Below are positions 55,605 through 64,000 of a stretch of 64,000 nt of DNA, in pieces (the first letter of the stretch is position 1; each line of letters starts with the position of its first letter). The translations under genes were made by a program, and so were the position numbers. The stretch is from Rahnella sikkimica. Lineage in GTDB: Bacteria > Pseudomonadota > Gammaproteobacteria > Enterobacterales > Enterobacteriaceae. The DNA lies in the NCBI RefSeq assembly GCF_002951615.1, contig NZ_CP019062.1, forward strand, positions 1,178,001 through 1,242,000. Direction: 5' to 3'. Under the pieces are notes generated by a model, which was given only the letters and a program-made list of their open reading frames with translations, made no database searches and had not been told where the DNA came from.

Positions 55605-57518
55605 GTGACGTCTTTTTCCTCTGAAGAACCGCACACTTCGCCCGCGAAAAGTGTGCTGCTAACGCGCAGTGAACAGCGAAATATGGCGGTGCAGCTGCTG
55701 CTGGCGATGGCCGCGTTTGGTCTGCTGCTGTGCGGCTGGATCTGGCAGTGGCTGTTTCCGCAGCAAAGCGACGTCGGGCAAATTCTGTTTGGCGTGGCGT
55801 CACTGCTGGTCGCGGTGCCGGTGCTGCGTTCGGCGATTTACAGCTTGCGCAGCCCCAGCCTGCATGGCGTGACCGATCAGCTGATTGCCATCGCAATGCT
55901 GGGTGCGTGGGCGACGGGCGATCTGATGACCGCCGCATTGCTGCCGGGCATTATGATTTTTGGTCATATTCTGGAAGAGCGGAGCGTGATCGGTTCGCAG
56001 GAAGCGATCGACGCACTGAGCCATCTGACACGCAGCCGCGCACGGCGGATTTTACCCGACGGTGACATTGAAGAAATCGATAACCACCAGTTGCGAACCG
56101 GCGACCGGGTTGAAGTCCGCGCCGGTGACCGGTTGCCCGCCGATGGCCGTGTCATATCTGGCAGCGCCAGTCTGGATACTGCGCCGATCACCGGGGAATC
56201 CGTGCCACAGGAAGCCCGCGCGGGGGATGACGTTTTCGGGGGGGCCATTAATCTTGACGGATTACTTTGCGTTGAAGTCACACGCACCGGCGCGGATGCC
56301 ACGCTGGGTAAAGTGATTGCGCTGATGCAAAAAGCCGAACATGCCAAACCGCCGATCACCCGTCTGCTCGAACGCTACGCCGGGCAATATCTGGTGCTTA
56401 TTCTGCTGATTGCCGCCGCGACCTGGTTTATCACCCGCGATGCCCACGCCATGCTGGCGGTGCTGGTGGCGGCGTGTCCGTGTGCGCTGGTGCTTTCCGC
56501 GCCCGCCACGGCCATTGCCGGGATCGCAGTGGCAGCGCGTCACGGGATCCTGATCCGCAGCTCCGCATTTCTGGAGGAACTGGCCGATCTGAACGCCATC
56601 GTGGTCGATAAAACCGGTACGCTGACGCACGGTGAACTGCATTTGCAGCGCACGGTGCTGGCCGCCGGGGCGTCGTCTGACGCAGTGATCCGGCTGGCGG
56701 CCAGTCTGGGCGCGGCGAGCAGCCATCCGGTCAGCCGTGCGCTGGCAAAATTACTGCCGCGTGAACAATATTTACCACTGGACGACGTGTCAGAACAGCA
56801 GGGCATGGGCGTGCGTGCGCGGACTGCACAGGGCGATGCGTTGCTGGGGCGTCCGGCATTTTTCGGCCAGAACAGTATCCCGGTGGATGCCGAACCTGAA
56901 CATGACGGGCCGCTGGTCGGACTGTCGCTAAACGGGCGTTTTCTCGGCTGGCTGCTTCTGGCTGATTCGCTCAGGCCGGAGGCGCAAATGGCGCTGGCGG
57001 AACTGCGTCAGCTTGGGCTGCAACGACAACTTCTGCTGACCGGCGACCGCGACAGCGTGGCGCAACGTATTGCCGGAGAAGTGGGCATCGGTGATGTCGT
57101 CGCACAGGCGTTACCGGAAGATAAACTGCATCAGGTATCAGCCGAAATCGCGCAAGGGTTCCGGCCAATGGTGGTCGGGGACGGCATCAATGATTCTCTG
57201 GCGTTAAAAGCGGGCGTGGTGGGCATTGCGATGGGGGCGGGCGGCAGCGATATTGCGCTCGCTTCCGCCGACGTCGTGCTGATCGGCAGCGATTTGCGCC
57301 GTCTGGGAACCTGCGTTCGTCTGAGCCGCGCCTGCCGTAAAACGCTGAAAATTAATGTTTTCATCGGGCTGGGCTGGACGCTGGTGGTGATGGCGGCCGC
57401 CGCAATGGGATTACTCGGCGTGGGCGGTGTGCTGATTGCCGCACTGTTACATAACCTGAGCACCTTGCTGGTGCTGGGCAATGCCGGGCGATTATTGCGG
57501 TTTGACGAGCCACTTTAA
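55605..57518 (+). CDS. Metal-transporting P1B-type ATPase
   Basis: A 637-residue heavy-metal pump starting at GTG 55605, 12 bases after the third SPFH gene, with GAGG in front. It shows the dephosphorylation loop TGESVPQEA, the transmembrane CPC metal site (Cys291-Cys293, ACPCALVLSAP), the phosphorylation motif DKTGTLTHGE (Asp335) and the hinge GDGINDSLALKAG. There is no N-terminal HMA domain. The last helix reads HNLSTLLVLGNAGRLL (His616), unlike the DxGATVLVTxNALRLL of ZntA-type pumps and closer to HEGGT-type ones, so the metal cannot be stated. It is the last gene of the SPFH operon. Confidence 0.9.
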   Translation: MTSFSSEEPHTSPAKSVLLTRSEQRNMAVQLLLAMAAFGLLLCGWIWQWLFPQQSDVGQILFGVASLLVAVPVLRSAIYSLRSPSLHGVTDQLIAIAMLGAWATGDLMTAALLPGIMIFGHILEERSVIGSQEAIDALSHLTRSRARRILPDGDIEEIDNHQLRTGDRVEVRAGDRLPADGRVISGSASLDTAPITGESVPQEARAGDDVFGGAINLDGLLCVEVTRTGADATLGKVIALMQKAEHAKPPITRLLERYAGQYLVLILLIAAATWFITRDAHAMLAVLVAACPCALVLSAPATAIAGIAVAARHGILIRSSAFLEELADLNAIVVDKTGTLTHGELHLQRTVLAAGASSDAVIRLAASLGAASSHPVSRALAKLLPREQYLPLDDVSEQQGMGVRARTAQGDALLGRPAFFGQNSIPVDAEPEHDGPLVGLSLNGRFLGWLLLADSLRPEAQMALAELRQLGLQRQLLLTGDRDSVAQRIAGEVGIGDVVAQALPEDKLHQVSAEIAQGFRPMVVGDGINDSLALKAGVVGIAMGAGGSDIALASADVVLIGSDLRRLGTCVRLSRACRKTLKINVFIGLGWTLVVMAAAAMGLLGVGGVLIAALLHNLSTLLVLGNAGRLLRFDEPL

Positions 57519-57529
57519 GCCAGTTTGTG

Positions 57530-57562
57530 AAAAGTAAAACGGGCGCAAAAAGTTGCGCCCGT
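57530..57562 (-). terminator. Rho-independent terminator of pth
   Basis: On the minus strand a perfect 10-bp stem ACGGGCGCAA/TTGCGCCCGT (57562-57539) runs into TTTACTTTT. It lies between the convergent ATPase and pth genes. Confidence 0.88.
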
Positions 57563-57593
57563 CAGAGATCAGGTTGTGGTCAGTCCGTGCGGA

Positions 57594-58184
57594 TTAAAGC
57601 TCAGCTTTAAACGTGTGCAGGCGGCGCATGGTCTTTTCCAGGCCGTCTTTCATCAGTAATTCCGTGCAGCGCAGTGACTCGTCAATCGCATCATCAATCA
57701 GCTTTTGTTCACTGGCGGGCGGCTTGCCCAGCACAAATCCCACGACTTTGCTTTTATCGCCCGGATGGCCGATGCCAATGCGCAGACGGTAGAAATTCGG
57801 GTTACCGCCGAATTTGCTCTGAATATCTTTCAGGCCATTGTGACCGCCGTTGCCGCCGCCCAGTTTAATTTTCGCCATGCCCGGCGGGATATCCAGTTCA
57901 TCGTGCGCGACCAGAATTTCGTCCGGTTCAATACGGTAGAACTGCGCCATCGCCAGAACGGCTTTGCCACTGAGATTCATGAAGGTGGTCGGCACCAGCA
58001 GGCGGACGTCCTGACCTGCCAGAGATAAACGCGCGGTGTAGCCAAAAAACTTACTTTCTTCTTTTAACTGCTGGTTGTGCTGGCGTGCCAGAAGGTCAAC
58101 ATACCAGGCACCCGCATTGTGGCGGGTTTGGGCATATTCGGCACCTGGATTGGCCAGCCCGACGATCAATTTAATGCTGCTCAC
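57594..58184 (-). CDS. pth: Peptidyl-tRNA hydrolase
   Basis: Recycles peptidyl-tRNA released by stalled ribosomes, cleaving the ester between peptide and tRNA; essential. The 196-residue length equals the enterobacterial norm (194-196). Family motifs are present: [23 protein letters not shown] with catalytic His22, [18 protein letters not shown] and [12 protein letters not shown]. It is normally co-transcribed with ychF, which here is about 8 kb away, so pth ends its own transcript at the terminator beyond its stop. Confidence 0.97.
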   Translation of the reverse strand: MSSIKLIVGLANPGAEYAQTRHNAGAWYVDLLARQHNQQLKEESKFFGYTARLSLAGQDVRLLVPTTFMNLSGKAVLAMAQFYRIEPDEILVAHDELDIPPGMAKIKLGGGNGGHNGLKDIQSKFGGNPNFYRLRIGIGHPGDKSKVVGFVLGKPPASEQKLIDDAIDESLRCTELLMKDGLEKTMRRLHTFKAEL

Positions 58185-58476
58185 GGTTTTCGCTTCTTAA
58201 TCGGGTGAGGTTTAGCGGGCTAGTTTACCTGTCACTTTTCGCTGTGCCAAATATCAGGCCATGTAATTCTGTTTAAATGCGGTGGTTTCTGAATAGTTTC
58301 TACAGTTAATTATTAACCTTCCGAATGTATCTGACTGGAAAACGTAAAGAATTGTCATCTGATGTTCTCTGTCTGTGATCGTGACCGCAAAGTGAACCGG
58401 ATGGGACGTCTATAGTTAAGGCAGGAAATGACAAGACAGCAATGATGCTAAGACTATCGACAACTGGAGGTGACAT
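58185..58476. other. Divergent intergenic region between pth and ychH
   Basis: About 290 bp that must hold the promoters of both genes. No ORF is supportable. A strong GGAGGTGA ribosome-binding site stands directly before the ychH ATG. Confidence 0.5.
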
Positions 58477-58755
58477 ATGAAACGTAAAACCGCAATGAGA
58501 CTGGGCAATGCCCTGATGGGACTCGGTTTACTCACAATGGTCGGTGGCGTTGGCTATTCTATTTTAAATCAATTGCCTGAACTGGGTTTACCGCAGTTTC
58601 TGGCACATGGCGCTATCGGCAGTATTTTCATCGGCGCTATTTTGTGGCTGGCCGGTGCCAGAGTCGGTGGACGTGAACGCGTCGCAGATCGCTACTGGTG
58701 GGTGCGTCACTATGACTCACGTTGTGCAAACAGCAAGACACATCGCCATTCCTGA
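58477..58755 (+). CDS. ychH: Inner-membrane stress protein YchH (DUF2583)
   Basis: A 92-residue protein of the same length and layout as E. coli YchH, a stress-induced inner-membrane protein of unknown mechanism. Two hydrophobic helices (about 12-32, ALMGLGLLTMVGGVGYSIL, and 46-64, AIGSIFIGAILWLAGARVGG) and the ending RVADRYWWVRHYDSR are conserved features. GGAGGTGA precedes the ATG. It is divergent from pth and convergent with prs, as in other enterobacteria. Confidence 0.93.
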   Translation: MKRKTAMRLGNALMGLGLLTMVGGVGYSILNQLPELGLPQFLAHGAIGSIFIGAILWLAGARVGGRERVADRYWWVRHYDSRCANSKTHRHS

Positions 58756-58773
58756 TTAAATGGCCTGAAAAGA

Positions 58774-58809
58774 AAAAAACCGTTGTCGCTCACGCTTCAA
58801 CGGTTTTTT
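58774..58809. terminator. Bidirectional terminator between ychH and prs
   Basis: AAAAAACCGTTG (58774-58785) pairs with CAACGGTTTTTT (58798-58809). The A- and T-runs allow termination on both strands, suited to convergent ychH and prs. Confidence 0.85.
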
Positions 58810-58837
58810 GCATTTCTGAATACATCAGTTCTTCGCA

Positions 58838-58865
58838 AAAACAAAACGCCCCTGAAATGGGGCGT
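58838..58865 (-). terminator. Rho-independent terminator of prs
   Basis: On the minus strand ACGCCCC and GGGGCGT (58865-58846) close a short loop and TTTTGTTTTT follows. It lies directly beyond the prs stop and ahead of the bidirectional terminator. Confidence 0.85.
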
Positions 58866-58870
58866 GATGA

Positions 58871-59893
<1,023 letters not shown>

Positions 59894-59986
59894 TTATGCT
59901 CACGATACTTCTAAATCTTACTGCTTAAACAAAAACCGGTTGAATAAGTCGCTGGCAAAGAACAGACACAAAACCACTGTGACTCT

Positions 59987-60850
59987 CTACGCTTTGCCCG
60001 CAGTTCTCAACGCGGCTTCGCGAAAACGGTGTAACGGTGAAACGTTTACACCGCGTGCTACAAAACCCCGGCTCCATGCTGGGATTTCATTAAATACCTG
60101 ACGGGCTTCGGTTTCTGTGTCGAATTCGGCAAACACACAAGCCCCTGTTCCGGTCAGTCGCGACGGCGCGTATTCTAACAGCCAAGAAAGTAGCTGTTCA
60201 ACCTCGTAAAAACGTTTTCTCGCAATCGGTTCGCAATCATTTGCGTAAGGCGTGTTCAAAAGCACATTTACAGGGCGTTTTGGTGTATTTCTGGTCAGTT
60301 CCGGATCGCCGAAAATGACCGGGGTCGGAATGTGAACGCCGGGATGAACCACCAGGAACCATTTTTCCGCCGGTGTGACCGGTTGCAAGATTTCACCAAT
60401 GCCTTCGGCAAACGCGGCAAAACCCATCACAAAGACCGGCACGTCTGCGCCCAGCGTGATGCCGAGTTCAGCCAGTTCTGTATCCGTTAGCCCGCAATGC
60501 CACAAGGTGTTCAGGGCAACCAGCACGGTCGCGGCGTTAGAGGAACCGCCGCCCAGGCCGCCGCCCATCGGGATCTGCTTTTGCAGGGAGATATCCGCGC
60601 CAAGCGGGCTTCCCGTGTGTTTCTGTAAAAGACGAGCAGCGCGCACCACCAGATTGTCGTCGTCTGCAACGCCTTCAACCGGTGTGGTCAGGGCGATAAC
60701 GCCGTCGGTGCGCACGTCAAAACTCAGGGCGTCGCCGTAATCGAGAAACTGAAACAACGTCTGCAGATCATGGTAGCCGTTGGGCCGCTGTCCGGTGATA
60801 TAAAGGAACAAATTGAGTTTAGCCGGAGACGGCCACAATTGCTGCGTCAT
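59987..60850 (-). CDS. ispE: 4-diphosphocytidyl-2-C-methyl-D-erythritol kinase
   Basis: Fourth enzyme of the MEP isoprenoid pathway, phosphorylating CDP-ME in the cytosol. The 287-residue GHMP kinase has the substrate lysine region [22 protein letters not shown], the ATP loop [17 protein letters not shown] and the third motif [12 protein letters not shown]. It starts one base after lolB ends, the classic lolB-ispE-prs arrangement. Confidence 0.97.
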   Translation of the reverse strand: MTQQLWPSPAKLNLFLYITGQRPNGYHDLQTLFQFLDYGDALSFDVRTDGVIALTTPVEGVADDDNLVVRAARLLQKHTGSPLGADISLQKQIPMGGGLGGGSSNAATVLVALNTLWHCGLTDTELAELGITLGADVPVFVMGFAAFAEGIGEILQPVTPAEKWFLVVHPGVHIPTPVIFGDPELTRNTPKRPVNVLLNTPYANDCEPIARKRFYEVEQLLSWLLEYAPSRLTGTGACVFAEFDTETEARQVFNEIPAWSRGFVARGVNVSPLHRFREAALRTAGKA

Positions 60851-60851
60851 C

Positions 60852-61475
60852 TCAGTTTAATGTCCAGTTATCCATTTTCAGCTTGATGCGCTGTTCGCCC
60901 TGGGTCATTTCCAGACGTTGCGGCAGGGACGGTTTGGCGTCGTCGTCATAGGCCTGATACACCACAGTGCCGCTCTGACCATTCTGGCTGAACTTAACTT
61001 GTGACAGGCGATACTGGCTGTCGAGGGTGAAATCGGTGCCATCACCCGGCAGGCCAAGCATCCACAGACGCAGGTTGGACAGCGGAATCGACATGCCGGT
61101 CAGCTTGCGGATCATGTCGTCCGGATTATCGCTGGTGTAATGCTTGCCTTCGTTGTTGGTCAGCTGCGCGATGCCGCTTTGCACTTTCAGCTCCATTTCG
61201 GTGCTGCCGAGCGGATTGGTCAGCAGCAGACGGTAGCTGTCCTGGGAATATTGTTGCCAGAAGAAGCGGGCATAGACTTTCTGTTTATCGGAAATGTAAG
61301 CGAAAGAGCCGCGGGTCTGATAATGCTCGAGTTGTTTGACCTGAGCTTCGTGTTCACGCCATTGCGGAGACGTCGGGCTGGTTGCCGGGCCTTTCGGCGC
61401 ATTAATCGAACACGCGGCAAGCACTAAACTTGCCAGAGGGAGGAGGCGAACAAAATGTGTTTTACGCATTGGCAT
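60852..61475 (-). CDS. lolB: Outer-membrane lipoprotein receptor LolB
   Basis: Receives lipoproteins from LolA and inserts them in the outer membrane. The 207-residue length equals E. coli LolB. A lipoprotein signal peptide ends at LVLAAC with Cys22 followed by Ser, fitting outer-membrane sorting. [24 protein letters not shown] and [14 protein letters not shown] are typical. Residues 1 and 3 are both Met; the first gives the family length. It is divergent from hemA and first of the lolB-ispE pair. Confidence 0.96.
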   Translation of the reverse strand: MPMRKTHFVRLLPLASLVLAACSINAPKGPATSPTSPQWREHEAQVKQLEHYQTRGSFAYISDKQKVYARFFWQQYSQDSYRLLLTNPLGSTEMELKVQSGIAQLTNNEGKHYTSDNPDDMIRKLTGMSIPLSNLRLWMLGLPGDGTDFTLDSQYRLSQVKFSQNGQSGTVVYQAYDDDAKPSLPQRLEMTQGEQRIKLKMDNWTLN

Positions 61476-61754
61476 AACAGGTTAAATCCTTTGTGCTTTG
61501 GCGGCGGTGGCTTTTATAAACAGAAAAGGGGCCAGACAAATACGGCGTGCGCTAGTTTAGCACAGCCCGCGCATCGGGTGATCGACACCCGGTACAGATG
61601 ATCGACGATCGGAGAGTTTTGGGACAATACTGATTTGTAAATGGATTTAACGTTAGATGCTGTACGGCTTTTATTGATCCCGCGCATCTTGTAGAATGCG
61701 CAGCAGACGTAAACCCATACTATTATAAAGTATAAGTCGAAAATCGCTTCCCAT

Positions 61755-63017
61755 ATGACCCTGCTTGCATTAGGTATCAACCACAAAACCGCCCCGGTGT
61801 CTCTGCGTGAACGGGTAACATTTTCACCCGAGACTCTGAATGAGGCGCTCTCCAGTCTGCTCCAGCAACCGCTGGTGCAGGGCGGAGTCGTGTTGTCTAC
61901 CTGTAACCGGACGGAGCTCTATCTGAGCGTCGAACAACAGGAAAACCTGCAAGAACAGCTGGTGAAATGGTTGTGCGATTATCATCATCTCAGTGAAGAT
62001 GAAGTGCGAAAAAGCTTGTACTGGCACCATGACAACGCCGCCGTCAGCCATCTTATGCGCGTGGCGAGCGGGCTGGATTCGCTGGTGTTGGGCGAACCGC
62101 AGATCCTCGGGCAGGTTAAGAAAGCCTTCGCCGAATCGCAAAATGGCCGGGCAGTATCCGGCGAACTGGAACGCCTGTTCCAGAAATCCTTCTCCGTTGC
62201 CAAGCGTGTCCGCACTGAAACCGATATCGGCGCAAGCGCCGTTTCTGTGGCTTTTGCCGCCTGTACGCTGGCGCGCCAGATTTTTGAATCCCTTTCTGAT
62301 GTGAATGTGCTGCTGGTCGGTGCGGGTGAAACCATCGAACTGGTGGCGCGTCATCTGCATCAGCACAATGTCCGTCACATGATGATTGCGAACCGTACCC
62401 GCGAACGTGCGCAGACGCTGGCAACCGAAGTGAACGCGGAAGTGATCAGCTTGCAGGATATCGATTCCCGCCTGGCGGAAGCCGACATTATCATCAGTTC
62501 TACCGCCAGCCCGTTGCCAATCATTGGCAAAGGCATGGTGGAACGTGCGCTGAAAGCGCGCCGTAACCAGCCGATGCTGATGGTTGATATCGCCGTGCCG
62601 CGTGATATCGAACCGGAAGTTGGTAAACTTGCCAACGTCTATTTATACAGCGTTGATGACCTGCACGGCATTATTCAAAACAATCTTGCCCAGCGTAAAG
62701 CCGCTGCGATTCAGGCAGAAACCATCGTTGAGCAGGAAAGCTCAAACTTCATGGCCTGGCTGCGTTCGCAGGGAGCCGTTGAAATTATTCGTGATTATCG
62801 CTCGCGTGCTGATATTATTCGCGCCGACGCACAAGCAAAAGCCTTAGCCGCCATCGCGCAAGGCGCTGACGTCGAAGCGGTGATCCAGGAATTAGCCCAC
62901 AAATTGACCAACCGCCTTATTCACGCGCCAACCCGTTCTCTGCAACAGGCAGCCAGCGACGGTGATGTGGAGCGTTTGCAAATTTTACGCGACAGCCTCG
63001 GGCTGGATCAGCAATAG
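61755..63017 (+). CDS. hemA: Glutamyl-tRNA reductase
   Basis: First committed step of C5-pathway haem synthesis, reducing Glu-tRNA to glutamate-1-semialdehyde with NADPH. The 420-residue protein has the catalytic Cys50 in [22 protein letters not shown], the nucleotide-binding [13 protein letters not shown] and a C-terminal dimerisation helix. The N-terminus [14 protein letters not shown] matches the region that controls haem-dependent proteolysis of enteric HemA. It precedes prfA by 32 bases and is likely co-transcribed with it. Confidence 0.97.
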   Translation: MTLLALGINHKTAPVSLRERVTFSPETLNEALSSLLQQPLVQGGVVLSTCNRTELYLSVEQQENLQEQLVKWLCDYHHLSEDEVRKSLYWHHDNAAVSHLMRVASGLDSLVLGEPQILGQVKKAFAESQNGRAVSGELERLFQKSFSVAKRVRTETDIGASAVSVAFAACTLARQIFESLSDVNVLLVGAGETIELVARHLHQHNVRHMMIANRTRERAQTLATEVNAEVISLQDIDSRLAEADIIISSTASPLPIIGKGMVERALKARRNQPMLMVDIAVPRDIEPEVGKLANVYLYSVDDLHGIIQNNLAQRKAAAIQAETIVEQESSNFMAWLRSQGAVEIIRDYRSRADIIRADAQAKALAAIAQGADVEAVIQELAHKLTNRLIHAPTRSLQQAASDGDVERLQILRDSLGLDQQ

Positions 63018-63049
63018 TTCTCCTTTTTTCACAGGGTTAAACACCACGC

Positions 63050-64000
63050 ATGAAGCCTTCTATTGTTGCCAAACTGGAAGCGTTACAAGAGCGCCACGAA
63101 GAAGTGCAGGCGATGCTCGGCGATGCCAGCGTCATTGCCGATCAGGATAAATTCCGCAGTCTTTCCCGCGAATACGCTCAGTTAACGTCCGTTTCCGAAT
63201 GTTTTCTGGCCTGGCGTCAGGCGCAGGAAGATTTAGAAACTGCCGGGATGATGCTCGACGATCCCGAGATGCGCGAAATGGCGCAGGACGAAATCAAAGA
63301 CTGCAAAGCCACCATCGAAGAACTCGAAGAAAAATTACAACTTCTGTTACTGCCGAAAGACCCGGACGATGAACGCGGGTGTTTCCTGGAAATTCGTGCA
63401 GGAACCGGTGGTGATGAAGCGGCGATTTTTGCCGGTGATTTATTCCGCATGTACAGCCGTTACGCAGAATCGCGTCGCTGGCGTGTCGAAATCGTGAGCG
63501 CCAGCGAAGGCGAACACGGCGGATATAAAGAAGTCATCGCCAAAGTGAGCGGTGAGGGTGCTTACGGCCAGTTCAAGTTTGAATCCGGCGGTCATCGCGT
63601 TCAGCGCGTACCCGAAACCGAATCTCAGGGGCGTATTCATACGTCGGCCTGTACCGTTGCCGTGATGCCGGAAATCCCGGAAGCCGAATTGCCGGAAATC
63701 AACGCCGGTGATCTGCGCATTGATACGTTCCGCTCTTCCGGTGCGGGCGGTCAGCACGTTAACACCACCGATTCCGCCATCCGTATTACCCATATTCCGA
63801 CCGGTATCGTGGTGGAATGTCAGGACGAACGTTCTCAGCACAAAAACAAAGCCAAGGCGATGTCCGTGCTCGGCGCGCGCATCCGTGCGGCAGAAGTGGC
63901 GAAACGTCATGCGGAAGAAGCCTCTACGCGCCGTAACCTGCTGGGCACCGGCGACCGTTCAGACCGCAACCGTACTTACAATTTCCCGCAGGGCCGCGTG
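63050..64000 (+). CDS. prfA: Peptide chain release factor 1, 3'-truncated by window edge
   Basis: Recognises UAA and UAG stop codons and triggers peptide release. The first 317 codons are in the window, starting [19 protein letters not shown]; the last 43 or so of the usual 360 lie beyond. The stop-codon PxT motif appears in [14 protein letters not shown], and the GGQ hydrolysis motif at residues 233-235 in [15 protein letters not shown]. The PxT form distinguishes RF1 from RF2. It follows hemA as in E. coli. Confidence 0.97.
   Translation, partial: MKPSIVAKLEALQERHEEVQAMLGDASVIADQDKFRSLSREYAQLTSVSECFLAWRQAQEDLETAGMMLDDPEMREMAQDEIKDCKATIEELEEKLQLLLLPKDPDDERGCFLEIRAGTGGDEAAIFAGDLFRMYSRYAESRRWRVEIVSASEGEHGGYKEVIAKVSGEGAYGQFKFESGGHRVQRVPETESQGRIHTSACTVAVMPEIPEAELPEINAGDLRIDTFRSSGAGGQHVNTTDSAIRITHIPTGIVVECQDERSQHKNKAKAMSVLGARIRAAEVAKRHAEEASTRRNLLGTGDRSDRNRTYNFPQGRV

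Overview
The window looks like chromosomal DNA of an enterobacterium, most likely a Yersiniaceae member close to Rahnella, Ewingella or Serratia. The right end carries near-identical versions of enterobacterial housekeeping genes in the usual neighbourhood (ychF, pth, ychH, prs, ispE, lolB, hemA, prfA). The family-level placement is inference from gene content and order.

Layout. (1) 1-18660: the 3' part of a giant type I-secreted Ig-repeat adhesin (at least 5,050 codons), followed by its ABC transporter and HlyD-type membrane fusion protein and closed by a terminator. The first 9 kb of the adhesin is a tandem array of five near-identical units of about 1.79 kb, each six Ig-like domains. (2) 18661-24725: an AT-richer, partly decayed accessory stretch with an orphan Hcp, an unknown protein that may be its cargo, a small membrane-anchored protein, two tiny ORFs, a BdlA-like PAS-PAS-chemotaxis transducer, msrB, a truncated HxlR regulator and a DUF6434 gene. 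(3) 24726-27360: a MesD-type methionine synthase with its DUF1852 partner MesX, preceded by a perfect MetR-type site, then yajD.

(4) 27454-46060, all on the minus strand: a partial type VI secretion locus. In the direction of transcription it reads vgrG, two immunity-like genes, a Tle3-like lipase, PAAR, an unknown membrane protein, tssM, tssF, tssG, terminator. Upstream of vgrG lies a second, degraded copy of the effector module: two more immunity-like genes, a frameshifted tle3, a truncated PAAR fused to a remnant of the membrane-protein gene, and a clean deletion of vgrG. The other structural T6SS genes (tssA/B/C/E/H/J/K/L) are absent, so the apparatus must be completed from elsewhere or is incomplete.

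(5) 46064-48363: divergent nat (arylamine N-acetyltransferase) and a MocR-type regulator. (6) 48522-64000: the conserved ychF-pth-prs-hemA-prfA block. Between ychF and pth sit a SulP-STAS transporter and a compact four-gene operon encoding three SPFH (HflK/HflC-like) membrane proteins, one with a His-rich tail, and a CPC-type metal P-type ATPase. This operon is the best candidate in the window for a poorly described system: a dedicated membrane scaffold coupled to a metal pump. The duplicated, recombining Tle3 effector/immunity module is the second most interesting item.
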